Below are positions 28,695-37,514 of a stretch of 64,000 nucleotides of DNA, piece by piece (position 1 is the first letter of the stretch; each line of letters starts with the position of its first letter). The stretch comes from Flavobacterium urumqiense (GTDB lineage: Bacteria > Bacteroidota > Bacteroidia > Flavobacteriales > Flavobacteriaceae). Location of the stretch: NCBI RefSeq assembly GCF_900108015.1, contig NZ_FNVP01000002.1, forward strand, positions 310,001 through 374,000, read 5' to 3'. The position numbers and the translations under genes were made by a program. The notes below the pieces were generated by a model that was not told the DNA's origin, did no database searches, and saw only the letters and a list, made by a program, of their open reading frames with translations.

Positions 28695-30035
28695 CTATCT
28701 ATCAAACAACAATCGTTTTCCTGCACGGATGTCTTTCACTTTAAAAGAGTTGTAAACCAATTGTCCGTTTACAAAAGTATGTGTAATTCTGGATTTAAAT
28801 GTAAATCCTTCAAAAGGTGACCAACCACATTTAGAAATAATATTTTCTTTCTTTACACTCCAAGGCAAACCTGAATTGACAATAACTAAATCGGCATAAT
28901 AACCTTCTTTTATAAAACCGCGCTTCTCAATTTTGAAAATCTTGGCCGGATTATGACACATTTTTTCAACAATTTTTTCAATACTGATTTTCCCTTGGTG
29001 ATGCGCTTCAAACATAGCCACAACGGCATGTTGCACTAATGGTCCACCAGAAGGAGCTTTCAGATACGGCAGTTTTTTTTCTTCGAAGGTATGTGGCGCA
29101 TGATCTGTTGCAATCACATCGATTCTATCATCCAGTAAAGCTTCCCATAACACTTTTCTGTCATTGGCTGTTTTTACTGCAGGATTCCATTTGATCAAAT
29201 TTCCCTTGGTCGCATAATCATCATTGGTAAACCACAAATGATGAATACAAACTTCGGCCGTAATTTTTTTGTCTTCCAATGGAATTTTATTGGTAAACAA
29301 ATCCATTTCTTTGGCAGTAGAAAGATGAAAAACATGCAAACGGGCCCCAGTTTTCTTAGCTAGTGCTACAGCTTTTGAAGAAGAGATGTAACACGCTTCT
29401 TCACTGCGAATTAAATGGTGAGCAGTTACAGGAACATCCTCTCCAAATTCTTCTTTGTATTTCGCTAAATTATTTTGAATTGTGAATTCATCCTCGCAAT
29501 GTACGGCAATAAGCATAGGCGTACTTGAGAATATTTTTTCTAAAGTCGCTTCATTATCAACCAACATATTACCTGTTGATGATCCCAAAAATATTTTTAT
29601 TCCTGCAACATTCTTTGGATTTGTTTTTAGAACTTCCTCCAGATTATCATTTGTTGCACCCATCATAAAAGAATAATTCGCATAGGATTTCTCTGAAGCG
29701 ATTTGGTATTTTTCTTCTAAAATTTCTTGTGTTACAGCATTAGGAACCGTGTTAGGCTGCTCAATGTAAGAAGTAATTCCACCTGCAACTGCCGCTTTCG
29801 ATTCTGATTCTATATCCCCTTTATAAGTAAGTCCAGGCTCTCTAAAATGTACCTGATCATCAATGGCGCCTGGCATCAAATAATTTCCTTCGGCATCAAT
29901 AATCACACATTGGGAAGATTTGGCACTTATACTTTCTGAAATTTCAACAATTAAGTCATTTTCAATTAATACATCGCCCTCAAAAATCACTCCTTCATTT
30001 ACTATTTTGGCATTTTTAATTAAAAACCTGTTCAT
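28695..30035 (-). CDS. pyrC: Dihydroorotase
   Basis: A 446-residue amidohydrolase that closes carbamoyl-aspartate to dihydroorotate in UMP synthesis. The metal-binding motif reads DDQVHFREPG (59-68), in which the first His of the common DxHxH pattern is Gln. As I recall this is the usual form in Bacteroidota dihydroorotases. Further ligands lie in the segment after KIFLGSSTGNM, in AVHCEDE, and in VIATDHAPH. It lies 12 bp after the glycosyltransferase gene in an operon with DUF4296. Confidence 0.93.
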   Translation of the reverse strand: MNRFLIKNAKIVNEGVIFEGDVLIENDLIVEISESISAKSSQCVIIDAEGNYLMPGAIDDQVHFREPGLTYKGDIESESKAAVAGGITSYIEQPNTVPNAVTQEILEEKYQIASEKSYANYSFMMGATNDNLEEVLKTNPKNVAGIKIFLGSSTGNMLVDNEATLEKIFSSTPMLIAVHCEDEFTIQNNLAKYKEEFGEDVPVTAHHLIRSEEACYISSSKAVALAKKTGARLHVFHLSTAKEMDLFTNKIPLEDKKITAEVCIHHLWFTNDDYATKGNLIKWNPAVKTANDRKVLWEALLDDRIDVIATDHAPHTFEEKKLPYLKAPSGGPLVQHAVVAMFEAHHQGKISIEKIVEKMCHNPAKIFKIEKRGFIKEGYYADLVIVNSGLPWSVKKENIISKCGWSPFEGFTFKSRITHTFVNGQLVYNSFKVKDIRAGKRLLFDR

Positions 30036-30047
30036 CGTATCTTTTTC

Positions 30048-30773
30048 TTATAATGTGTTAATTAATTTTTTCAATCTAAGTGAAATAACTCCAAAAACTG
30101 CTTCAACAATAATAGAGTTACTCATTTTGGATTGTCCTTTAATCCTATCCGTAAAAATGATAGGTACCTCGACAATTTGAAATTTTTTACAAAATGTTCG
30201 ATACTTCATTTCAATTTGAAACGCGTAGCCAACAAATTTTATTTTATCTAAATTAATTTTTTCCAAAACATTTCTTTTGTAACAAACGAATCCGGCCGTA
30301 GCATCGTGAATTTTCATTCCAGTTATCAATTTCACATAAACGGATGCAAAATAGGACATCAATACCCGGCTTAAAGGCCAGTTTACCACATTCACTCCAG
30401 TGACGTACCGAGAACCTATTGCCAAATCAGCGTCGCCTAAATGACAGGCATTATATAATCTTTCTAAGTCATTTGGATTGTGTGAAAAATCAGCATCCAT
30501 TTCAAAAATGTATTCATATTTACGTTCCAAAGCCCATTTAAAACCATGTACATAAGCGGTTCCTAAACCTGATTTTTTGGCCCTTTTTTCTAAAAATAAC
30601 CTACCGGAATATTCCGATTGTAGTTGAATCACTTTATCAGCTGTATGATCTGGCGAATTATCATCAATAATAAGAACATTAAAAGGTTTGTGTTGTGAAA
30701 GCACTGATCTAATAATGCTTTCTATATTTTCAATCTCGTTATAGGTTGGGATTATAACAATGGAATCGTTCAT
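30048..30773 (-). CDS. Polyprenol monophosphomannose synthase-like GT2 glycosyltransferase
   Basis: A 241-residue GT2 enzyme of the dolichol-phosphate-mannose synthase group. IIPTYNEIENI (7-17), LIIDDNSPDHTADKV and FEMDADFSHNP supply the nucleotide-sugar and metal sites. The C-terminus has VPIIFTDRIKGQSKM and no membrane domain. It should move mannose or another hexose onto polyprenyl phosphate at the cytoplasmic face of the membrane. It is the first gene of the pyrC-DUF4296 operon and divergent from DUF4271. Confidence 0.88.
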   Translation of the reverse strand: MNDSIVIIPTYNEIENIESIIRSVLSQHKPFNVLIIDDNSPDHTADKVIQLQSEYSGRLFLEKRAKKSGLGTAYVHGFKWALERKYEYIFEMDADFSHNPNDLERLYNACHLGDADLAIGSRYVTGVNVVNWPLSRVLMSYFASVYVKLITGMKIHDATAGFVCYKRNVLEKINLDKIKFVGYAFQIEMKYRTFCKKFQIVEVPIIFTDRIKGQSKMSNSIIVEAVFGVISLRLKKLINTL

Positions 30774-30863
30774 ATTTTAGAGTAATTTCACCGCAAAAGT
30801 AAACTTTTTATACGATTTGATTCATAATAAAATTATAATAAAAAGAATGATATAAAAAATTTG

Positions 30864-30871
30864 TAATTTTG
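30864..30871 (+). promoter_or_regulatory. -7 element directly before the DUF4271 gene
   Basis: TAATTTTG is an exact TAnnTTTG match ending only 7 bp before the ATG at 30879. Transcription would start within a base or two of the start codon, implying a leaderless or nearly leaderless mRNA. Confidence 0.55.
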
Positions 30872-30878
30872 CATCGCT

Positions 30879-31550
30879 ATGACGGAACATGTACTTCACC
30901 TGAGAACAATTGAAAATAATGACTGGGCAACGCTTTTATTTGTGTTGTCATTTGGGACTATTGCAATTACTAAATCCATTTTCGAAAACCGCTTTGGTGA
31001 TTTTGCAAATTTAATTTTTTCAGATAAATACATTAAAGTTTACAGAGACAGTAGCCACCTTAAAAGTGGTTTTACCATCTCCTTGTTTTTTGTGCAGGTA
31101 ATCTCACTTGCTTTTTTCATTCAGCTTTCGCTTAGTTCTTTTGGTAAAGCTTTAAAAACAGATTGGGTTTTATATATTCAAATAATAACCTTTCTTATTT
31201 TCTTCATCCTATCGAAATATTTAATCGAAAAAATAATTGCTACAGCATTTGATATCGAAGAATTTGTTGAACAATTTAACCTTCAAAAGGTTACTTATAG
31301 AACTTATATTGGGTTATTTATACTGCCAATCAATATTATTTTGTTCTATTACAACTCCTTATCACCAAATATCGTTTTCGTATTTATAGCTGTAGTAATA
31401 GCTGCCAACGTAATAAGCTATTTAATTTCAATAAAAAATTATCAAAATTTAATATTAGGTAAGTTGTTTTATTTTATTTTATATCTTTGCACTCTTGAAA
31501 TAGCTCCCTATTATTTTATGTATTATTGCTTTACAAAAGGGAGTGCTTAG
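30879..31550 (+). CDS. DUF4271 integral membrane protein
   Basis: A 223-residue membrane protein with about six hydrophobic segments (17-32, 64-86, 96-114, 141-159, 163-184, 194-215). Conserved features are KSIFENRFGDF near the N-terminus and an ILYLCTLEIAPYYFMYY-type last helix. This is the Bacteroidota family DUF4271, which in this phylum commonly precedes hemD. Its role is unknown. The stop is 14 bp before hemD. Confidence 0.87.
   Translation: MTEHVLHLRTIENNDWATLLFVLSFGTIAITKSIFENRFGDFANLIFSDKYIKVYRDSSHLKSGFTISLFFVQVISLAFFIQLSLSSFGKALKTDWVLYIQIITFLIFFILSKYLIEKIIATAFDIEEFVEQFNLQKVTYRTYIGLFILPINIILFYYNSLSPNIVFVFIAVVIAANVISYLISIKNYQNLILGKLFYFILYLCTLEIAPYYFMYYCFTKGSA
31482..31489 (+). promoter_or_regulatory. 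Possible internal promoter for hemD
   Basis: TATCTTTG, an exact -7 match, lies inside the 3' end of the DUF4271 gene, 75 bp before the hemD start. A TTG at 31464-31466 is 15 bp upstream, slightly close. It may serve hemD separately from DUF4271. Confidence 0.35.
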
Positions 31551-31564
31551 AAACCGTTTTAAAT

Positions 31565-32314
31565 ATGAAAGTGAAAACAATTTTGGTGTCACAACCCGAA
31601 CCTAAAGTGGAAAATTCCCCATACTTTGAGCTTCAACAAAGGCATAAAGTAAAAATTGATTTCAGACCTTTTATTCACGTAGAAGGAGTAAATGCAAAAG
31701 AGATTAGACTCCAAAAAATCGATCTTAATCAATATACTGCTATCATTTTGACGAGTAAAAATGCTGTTGATCACTTCTTTAGAGTTGCTGATGAAATGCG
31801 TTATAAAGTTCCTGAAGGATTAAAATACTTTTGTCAGTCTGAAGCAATTGCGTTTTACCTACAAAAATATGTCGTATATAGAAAACGTAAAATCTATGTT
31901 GGACCTAAAGATTTTGCTGATTTGTCTCCATTGATAAAAAAATACAAAGACGAAAAATTCTTATTACCTGCTTCAGATCAATTAAATGCCGATGCACCTA
32001 TAACATTGAATGCATTAAAAGTGGACTGGACTCCTGCTGTTTTTTACAGAACAGTAATGAGTGATTTATCTGATTTGGCCGATGTATATTATGATGTTTT
32101 GGCTTTCTTTAGCCCAACCGGAATAAAATCATTGTTTATGAATTTTCCAGACTTCGAACAAAACAATACTCGAATTGCAGTTTTTGGAAGCACAACCCAA
32201 AAAGAAGCTTTGGATCACGGTTTACGAGTGGACATACTTGCACCTACACCTGCAACTCCCTCGATGACCATGGCTTTGGAAAAGTATATCATCGAAGCAA
32301 ACAAAACAAAATAA
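31565..32314 (+). CDS. hemD: Uroporphyrinogen-III synthase
   Basis: A 249-residue enzyme that cyclises hydroxymethylbilane with D-ring inversion in heme synthesis. Typical weak but ordered motifs are VSQPEP (N-terminus), AIILTSKNAVDHFF, and ALAFFSPTGIKSL (here VLAFFSPTGIKSL), then IAVFGSTTQKEALDHGL and TPSMTMALEKYI. An earlier TTG at 31526 overlaps the DUF4271 gene; the ATG at 31565 gives the expected N-terminus. The gene ends at a strong terminator. Confidence 0.9.
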   Translation: MKVKTILVSQPEPKVENSPYFELQQRHKVKIDFRPFIHVEGVNAKEIRLQKIDLNQYTAIILTSKNAVDHFFRVADEMRYKVPEGLKYFCQSEAIAFYLQKYVVYRKRKIYVGPKDFADLSPLIKKYKDEKFLLPASDQLNADAPITLNALKVDWTPAVFYRTVMSDLSDLADVYYDVLAFFSPTGIKSLFMNFPDFEQNNTRIAVFGSTTQKEALDHGLRVDILAPTPATPSMTMALEKYIIEANKTK

Positions 32315-32337
32315 ATTTTAATTTATCTCTAAATAAC

Positions 32338-32367
32338 AAAAACCATCCGCCAAAACGGATGGTTTTT
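32338..32367 (+). terminator. Terminator after hemD
   Basis: Stem AAAAACCATCCG/CGGATGGTTTTT with a 6 nt loop. Confidence 0.9.
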
Positions 32368-32397
32368 GTTTTGTAACCATTACAAAAAAATCGTTTT

Positions 32398-32430
32398 TTG
32401 TTCCTATTATTCGTTTTTTCCTTAAATTTG
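32398..32430 (+). promoter_or_regulatory. Promoter of the Lrp-family regulator
   Basis: TTG (32398-32400), a 22 bp spacer, and TAAATTTG (32423-32430) match the Flavobacterium consensus TTG-N17-23-TAnnTTTG. The ATG is at 32479. Confidence 0.6.
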
Positions 32431-32478
32431 GTTTTAAATTAAAACTAAAAACTATTCTTTAGTTTCAAGCAGTAAATT

Positions 32479-32949
32479 ATGAAAATCAATTCCTTAATAG
32501 TAGAAATAGACGGTATCGATAAAGAAATCCTACGTTTCCTGATGGAAGATGCGCGAATGCCAATCCTTCAAATCGCTAATAAAATAGGGATTTCAGGAGC
32601 TGCGATTCATCAACGTTTGCGAAAACTAGAACAATCCGGAGTGATTTCGGGTTCAAAGTTTACAGTGAACAACAAAATCCTGGGATATAATACGATGGCA
32701 TTTGTTGGTATTTACTTAGATAAAGCCGCAAGAAATCCAGAAGCCGTTCGAGATTTAAAAAAAATTCCAGAAGTTTTAGAATGCCATTACACCACTGGAA
32801 ACTGGTCTATTCTGATAAAAATTATATGTCGGGACAATGAACATTTAATGCAATTGCTCAACACAAAAATTCAGGCTATTGAAGGCGTTTCCAGAACAGA
32901 AACCTTCATTTCATTAGACCAACAAATTGACAGACAGATACAATTGTAA
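32479..32949 (+). CDS. Lrp/AsnC family transcriptional regulator
   Basis: A 156-residue regulator with an N-terminal helix-turn-helix (about 15-65; DARMPILQIANKIGISGAAIHQRLRKLE in two helices) and a C-terminal RAM ligand-binding domain (about 75-150; VGIYLDKAARNPEAV, TGNWSILIKIICRDNEHL). Family members sense amino acids and control their metabolism as octamers. No amino-acid operon is adjacent, so the effector is open. Own promoter and terminator. Confidence 0.92.
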   Translation: MKINSLIVEIDGIDKEILRFLMEDARMPILQIANKIGISGAAIHQRLRKLEQSGVISGSKFTVNNKILGYNTMAFVGIYLDKAARNPEAVRDLKKIPEVLECHYTTGNWSILIKIICRDNEHLMQLLNTKIQAIEGVSRTETFISLDQQIDRQIQL

Positions 32950-32991
32950 TTTTTGGTTTTATCGGTTAATCGTCAATTTGATTATTTGATA

Positions 32992-33030
32992 AAAAAATCC
33001 GTCCTGTTTTAAAACAAGACGGATTTTTAT
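32992..33030. terminator. Terminator between Lrp gene and metallopeptidase
   Basis: Arms AAAAAATCCGTCCTG and CAAGACGGATTTTT, one mismatch. A/T-runs on both sides allow use in both directions. Confidence 0.88.
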
Positions 33031-33048
33031 TTATTAAAACGAGTATTA

Positions 33049-33735
33049 TTATCTTCTGTTTCCTCCCATGTAAATTGAAATGTAGTACAATAAAGTCGCA
33101 ATGGAACCTAAAGCAGCCACCACATAAGTTCTTGCCGCCCATTTCAGAGAATCCTTAGCGCCTGCCTGTTCTTGTTGAGTCAGCATATTTTTACTTTCTA
33201 ACCAAGCTAATGCACGATGGCTGGCATCGTATTCAACAGGCAAAGTAATTATTGAAAACAAAGTGGTTGCAGCAAAAATTATAATTCCTATTAATAGCAA
33301 TTGCGGAAAAGTACGAATCAACAAGATACCCGCCAGTAAAATCCATTGCATATAAGTTGATGCAATATTTACCACTGGAACCAACTTAGAACGCATCGTC
33401 AGCCACTGATATCCCACAGCATGTTGCACCGCGTGACCACATTCGTGCGCAGCAACAGCTGCAGCAGCAGCATTTCTTTGGTTATAAACTGCTTCACTTA
33501 AATTCACTGTTTTATCCAATGGATTGTAATGGTCTGTTAATTGTCCCGCAACCGAAATTACTCTCACATCGCGAATTCCATTATCAGCTAACATTTTTTC
33601 GGCTATTTCAGCACCGCTCATTCCGTTTTGCAAATGCAATTTAGAATAATGTTCGAATTTACTTTTCAGTCTTGAACTTACCAACCAGCTAAAAAGCATA
33701 ATCACTCCAGCCAGTACTATATAACTCATTCCCAT
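33049..33735 (-). CDS. YugP-type neutral zinc metallopeptidase
   Basis: A 228-residue membrane peptidase. The zinc motif HECGH is at 97-101 (AAHECGHAVQHA). An N-terminal membrane segment (about 5-20) and two more hydrophobic stretches (about 125-140 and 145-165) surround it. YDASHRALAWLE near the end is characteristic of the family (Zn_peptidase_2). Substrate unknown. It stands alone with a 212 bp intergenic gap to leuS on its upstream side. Confidence 0.9.
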   Translation of the reverse strand: MGMSYIVLAGVIMLFSWLVSSRLKSKFEHYSKLHLQNGMSGAEIAEKMLADNGIRDVRVISVAGQLTDHYNPLDKTVNLSEAVYNQRNAAAAAVAAHECGHAVQHAVGYQWLTMRSKLVPVVNIASTYMQWILLAGILLIRTFPQLLLIGIIIFAATTLFSIITLPVEYDASHRALAWLESKNMLTQQEQAGAKDSLKWAARTYVVAALGSIATLLYYISIYMGGNRR

Positions 33736-33861
33736 ATTTTCTTGTTTTTAAAATATAAACTTACCACTTACATATCAAATTTAGCACCACTTTTTTACAA
33801 TGTCAATTTGGCATTTATAAAACAGAATCCAGATCAAATGAATATTATGAATTAAAACAAA

Positions 33862-33899
33862 AAATCCAAATTCCAAAAATAATTTTAGGATTTGGATTT
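33862..33899 (-). terminator. Terminator downstream of leuS
   Basis: On the minus strand the arms AAATCCAAATCC and GGAATTTGGATTT (one bulge) are followed by TTTTTTG. Confidence 0.7.
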
Positions 33900-33911
33900 A
33901 ATATACTTACC

Positions 33912-33939
33912 GTAAAGACACGCGGCTGTGCGTCTCTAC
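33912..33939. repeat. Palindromic interspersed repeat near leuS 3' end
   Basis: An imperfect palindrome (GTAAAGACACGC ... GCGTCTCTAC). The same GTAGAGACGCAC-type palindrome is, as I recall, common between genes across Bacteroidota. Only one copy occurs in this window. Confidence 0.6.
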
Positions 33940-33947
33940 ATTAGACG

Positions 33948-36900
33948 TTATCCCACCAAATTGATGATTTTTCCCGGAACAATAATTACTTTGTTCGGTG
34001 TTCTTCCTTCTAATTGTTTGATGGTTCTTTCGTCTTTCATTACGATTTCCTCGATTTGTTCTTTGGTTAAATCCAAAGGTAAAACCATAGTAAAACGCAT
34101 TTTTCCGTTGAAAGAAACTGGATATTCCTTGCTGCTTTCGACCAAATGTTGCGCGTCGAAAATCGGAAAATCAACCGTTGCAATTGAACCTGCATTTCCT
34201 AACAATGACCATAATTCTTCGGCAATGTGCGGTGCATAAGGCGAAATCAAAATCGCTAATGGTTGCAGAATCGCACGAGAATGACAGTTTTGAGTGGATA
34301 ATTCATTCACACAAATCATAAACTGAGAAACCGAAGTATTGAAAGAGAAACCTTCAATATCTTCTGCTACTTTTTTAATGGTTTTGTGTAATGATTTTAA
34401 GTTGTCTTTCGTTGGTTCGTTATCGGTAACAATCAAACCATTGTCATCAAAATACAAACGACACAGTTTTTTCAAGAAACCAAAAACTCCCGAAATTCCT
34501 GCGGTATTCCATGGTTTAGCTTGTTCCAATGGTCCTAAAAACATTTCATACAAACGCAAGGTATCAGCTCCGTAGTCATTACAAATATCATCCGGCGTCA
34601 CTACATTGTATTTGGATTTCGACATTTTTTCGATTTCGCGACCCACTATGTATTTACCGTTTTCTTCAGTGATAAAAATAGCATCTTTATAATCTTGATT
34701 TAAAGGATGATTTTTAAATCCTTCTATTTCTAATTCATCAGAAGCATTTACCAACTTTACATCAGTATGCAACTCATTCATATCCAATTCAACGAATGAA
34801 TCCTCATAAATCGTAATTCCAGTAGTATTGTTAGTCGTCATTTCAAACAGACGTGCTGATAATTCAGTAAAAATTTCATTCTTTTCTCCACCAATAAAAA
34901 CTTCTTTTCCTCTACTTAAAGAAAGTCCAAAGTCAGTCAAATCATATAGTTTTTTACATCGAACAAATTCTTTATAATATTTTGAACTAACAAATACTGT
35001 TTCTCCATAAATGCCATCTCCAACAGTATCATTGCCAAAACTATCTCTTCCTCCTGAAACACTTGTTATATTTAATCGATAAACAAAAGCACTCATACCC
35101 AAAATCATTCCCTGATTAATCAGTTTTTTGAACGGTTCTTCGGTGGGTGCAAAACCTTTGTCTTTTAGGAATTTGTTCCAAAAACGAGAATACAATAAAT
35201 GTCCGGTGGCATGTTCGCTTCCGCCAATGTATAAATCGACGTTTTCCCAATACGACAATGCGTCTTTGCTGGCAAACTCCTTTTCATTGTGCGCATCCAT
35301 ATAACGCATCCAATACCAAGAACTTCCCGCCCAACCTGGCATCGTGTTCAATTCTAATGGAAATATTGTTTTATCTTCAACCAAATTAGTTTCAACTACT
35401 TTGTTATTCACACTATCCCAAGCCCAAACCAAAGCGTTTCCTAAAGGAGGTTGACCGTCTTCAGTTGGTAAATATTTCTCTACTTCGGGCAAGATGATTG
35501 GCAAATGTTGCGCATCAATCATTTGCGGCAAGCCATTCACATAATATACCGGAAAAGGTTCTCCCCAATACCGCTGGCGAGAGAAAACAGCATCACGCAA
35601 ACGGTAATTGATTTTACCTTTTCCTTGGTTTAGTTTTTCTAATTCTTCGATAGCTTTTTTAGTCGCTTCTTTATAGGTCAGTCCGTTTAGGAAATCAGAA
35701 TTAGCAATAATCACATTGTCTTTACAGCCATAGGCAACTTCAGAAATATCTATATTGGCAAAAATGTTTTTGATTTCTGTCATACCATTTTGACCCTTGA
35801 AGAAATTCGCAAACGCATAATCTCTTTCATCGCCACAAGGAACGGCCATAACCGCGCCTGTTCCATAACCTGCCAAAACATAATCCCCAATCCAAACCGG
35901 AATGGATTCTTTGGTAAAAGGATGTTCAGCATACGCTCCCGTAAATACTCCCGAAATGGTTTTTACATCGGCCATACGTTCTCTTTCGGAACGTTTTGCC
36001 GTTTTTTCTACATAAGCATCGATTGCTGCTTTTTGTTCTGCCGTTGTTATTAGATTTACCAATTCATGTTCGGGAGCCAAGGTCATGAACGTAACTCCAA
36101 AAATGGTATCGGGACGTGTTGTAAACACATCGATAAATCGTTGCTCGCTTTCGCCGTTTGACTTTTGACTTTCGACTTTAAAAGAAACTGTCGCCCCAAC
36201 GGATTTCCCAATCCAGTTTCTCTGGCTTTCTTTGATGCTTTCGCTCCAATCAATATCATTTAATCCTTGCAACAAACGTTCTGCATAAGCAGAAATTCGC
36301 ATGCTCCATTGGGTCATTTTCTTGCGCACCACTGTAAAACCGCCACGCTCTGAAACACCATTTACGATTTCGTCATTTGCTAAAACCGTTCCCAATCCCG
36401 GACACCAGTTCACCTCAGTCTCTGCTAAATAGGTCAATCTGTATTGCAGCAAAACTCTCTCCTGCTGTTCTTTTGCGAAAGCATTCCATTCATTTGCTGA
36501 AAAAGCTTCAATATTTTCATCGCAAACCGCATTGACAATCACATTTCCTTCTGTTGAAAAAAGGGATACCAAAGTCGAAATATCTTCGGCTTTGTCGCTT
36601 TTTTTATTGTACCAAGAATTGAATAATTGGATGAAAATCCATTGCGTATGCTTGTAATAATCCGGATTTGAGGTGCGCACTTCTCTGCTCCAATCGAAGG
36701 AAAATCCAATTTTATCCAATTGTTTTCGGTAGCCGGCGATTTTATTTCCTTCCTTATCCGTTCCTCCGTCAATATTGACCGAAGTCGTTTCCTCTGGACG
36801 TTGCCCCGTTTGTATCGCATATTGTTCCGCAGGCAATCCAAAACTGTCGTAGCCCATTGGGTGCAATACGTTAAAACCTTGGTGTCTTTTGTATCTGGAA

Positions 36901-37082
36901 TATACATCAGAAGCGATGTAACCCAGCGGATGCCCAACGTGCAATCCCGCTCCTGATGGATAAGGAAACATATCAAGTACGTAATACTTAGGTTTTTTTG
37001 AGTTATTTTCGGCTTTAAACGTTTGGTTTTCTAGCCAATATTTCTGCCACTTGGCCTCTATTTCGTTCGGATTGTATTTCAT
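33948..37082 (-). CDS. leuS: Leucyl-tRNA synthetase with enlarged pre-KMSKS insertion
   Basis: A 1044-residue class I synthetase. The HIGH motif is HVGH in SGAGLHVGHPLGYIASD; KMSKS is intact in EKMSKSKYNVV. The editing domain includes VFTTRPDTIFGVTFM. Between MILGMSAFVYRLN (from residue 659) and KMSKS (near 819) lie about 160 residues; relatives I know have roughly half of that. The extra segment (about 672-757) fits the place of the leucine-specific domain. The reading frame is open through it, so this is an insertion, not an error. The start codon lies at the edge of a five-copy repeat. Confidence 0.95.
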   Translation of the reverse strand: MKYNPNEIEAKWQKYWLENQTFKAENNSKKPKYYVLDMFPYPSGAGLHVGHPLGYIASDVYSRYKRHQGFNVLHPMGYDSFGLPAEQYAIQTGQRPEETTSVNIDGGTDKEGNKIAGYRKQLDKIGFSFDWSREVRTSNPDYYKHTQWIFIQLFNSWYNKKSDKAEDISTLVSLFSTEGNVIVNAVCDENIEAFSANEWNAFAKEQQERVLLQYRLTYLAETEVNWCPGLGTVLANDEIVNGVSERGGFTVVRKKMTQWSMRISAYAERLLQGLNDIDWSESIKESQRNWIGKSVGATVSFKVESQKSNGESEQRFIDVFTTRPDTIFGVTFMTLAPEHELVNLITTAEQKAAIDAYVEKTAKRSERERMADVKTISGVFTGAYAEHPFTKESIPVWIGDYVLAGYGTGAVMAVPCGDERDYAFANFFKGQNGMTEIKNIFANIDISEVAYGCKDNVIIANSDFLNGLTYKEATKKAIEELEKLNQGKGKINYRLRDAVFSRQRYWGEPFPVYYVNGLPQMIDAQHLPIILPEVEKYLPTEDGQPPLGNALVWAWDSVNNKVVETNLVEDKTIFPLELNTMPGWAGSSWYWMRYMDAHNEKEFASKDALSYWENVDLYIGGSEHATGHLLYSRFWNKFLKDKGFAPTEEPFKKLINQGMILGMSAFVYRLNITSVSGGRDSFGNDTVGDGIYGETVFVSSKYYKEFVRCKKLYDLTDFGLSLSRGKEVFIGGEKNEIFTELSARLFEMTTNNTTGITIYEDSFVELDMNELHTDVKLVNASDELEIEGFKNHPLNQDYKDAIFITEENGKYIVGREIEKMSKSKYNVVTPDDICNDYGADTLRLYEMFLGPLEQAKPWNTAGISGVFGFLKKLCRLYFDDNGLIVTDNEPTKDNLKSLHKTIKKVAEDIEGFSFNTSVSQFMICVNELSTQNCHSRAILQPLAILISPYAPHIAEELWSLLGNAGSIATVDFPIFDAQHLVESSKEYPVSFNGKMRFTMVLPLDLTKEQIEEIVMKDERTIKQLEGRTPNKVIIVPGKIINLVG

Positions 37083-37346
37083 TCCCTTTTTTTATTGTTT
37101 TTTAATGGAGTCATGCTGTCGCGCACTTAAGTCATTCCCTTTTTTTATTGTTTTTTAATGGAGTCATGCTGTCGCGCACTCAAGTCATTCCCTTTTTTTA
37201 TTGTTTTTTAATGGAGTCATGCTGTGCACACTCAAGTCATTCCCTTTTTTTATTATTTTTTAATGGAGCCATGCTGTCGCGCACTCAAGTCATTCTGCTT
37301 TTTTAATTGTTCTTTTAATGGATTCATGCTATCGCAAACTCAAGTC
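37081..37346 (-). repeat. Five tandem 52-55 bp copies of the leuS leader
   Basis: Copies lie at 37081-37133, 37134-37186, 37187-37238, 37239-37291 and 37292-37346. They are nearly identical near leuS and more diverged far away. Read on the minus strand, each unit ends AAAAAAGGGAATG or a variant, the ribosome-binding segment and ATG used by leuS. Each has an inner ATG; in the four leuS-proximal copies it opens MTPLKNNKKRE or MAPLKNNKKRE and ends in TGA inside the next ATGA. In the farthest copy the inner ORF is 24 codons long. 37347-37514 up to ftsX holds no gene I can see. Confidence 0.92.
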
Positions 37347-37514
37347 ATTTTTACAGGATTCTAAGTAAATGAGTAACTAAGGTTCTAAATTTTATCGCGA
37401 TGAATATTTTAGATGCCAAATTTACGTTTATTGTACGAAAGTTAAAACTTTGAGCGTTATTAACTTTAAATAAAGAAATTCTTTGTTATTTTTACCCAAT
37501 AATTTTAGTACACT

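Noticed and set aside
36539..36976. 145-residue reading frame overlapping leuS in another frame
   Set aside because: It lies within the intact HIGH-containing part of leuS and shows no recognisable motif.
37081..37346. CRISPR array
   Set aside because: The 52-55 bp units are contiguous with no unique spacers, and no cas genes lie near.
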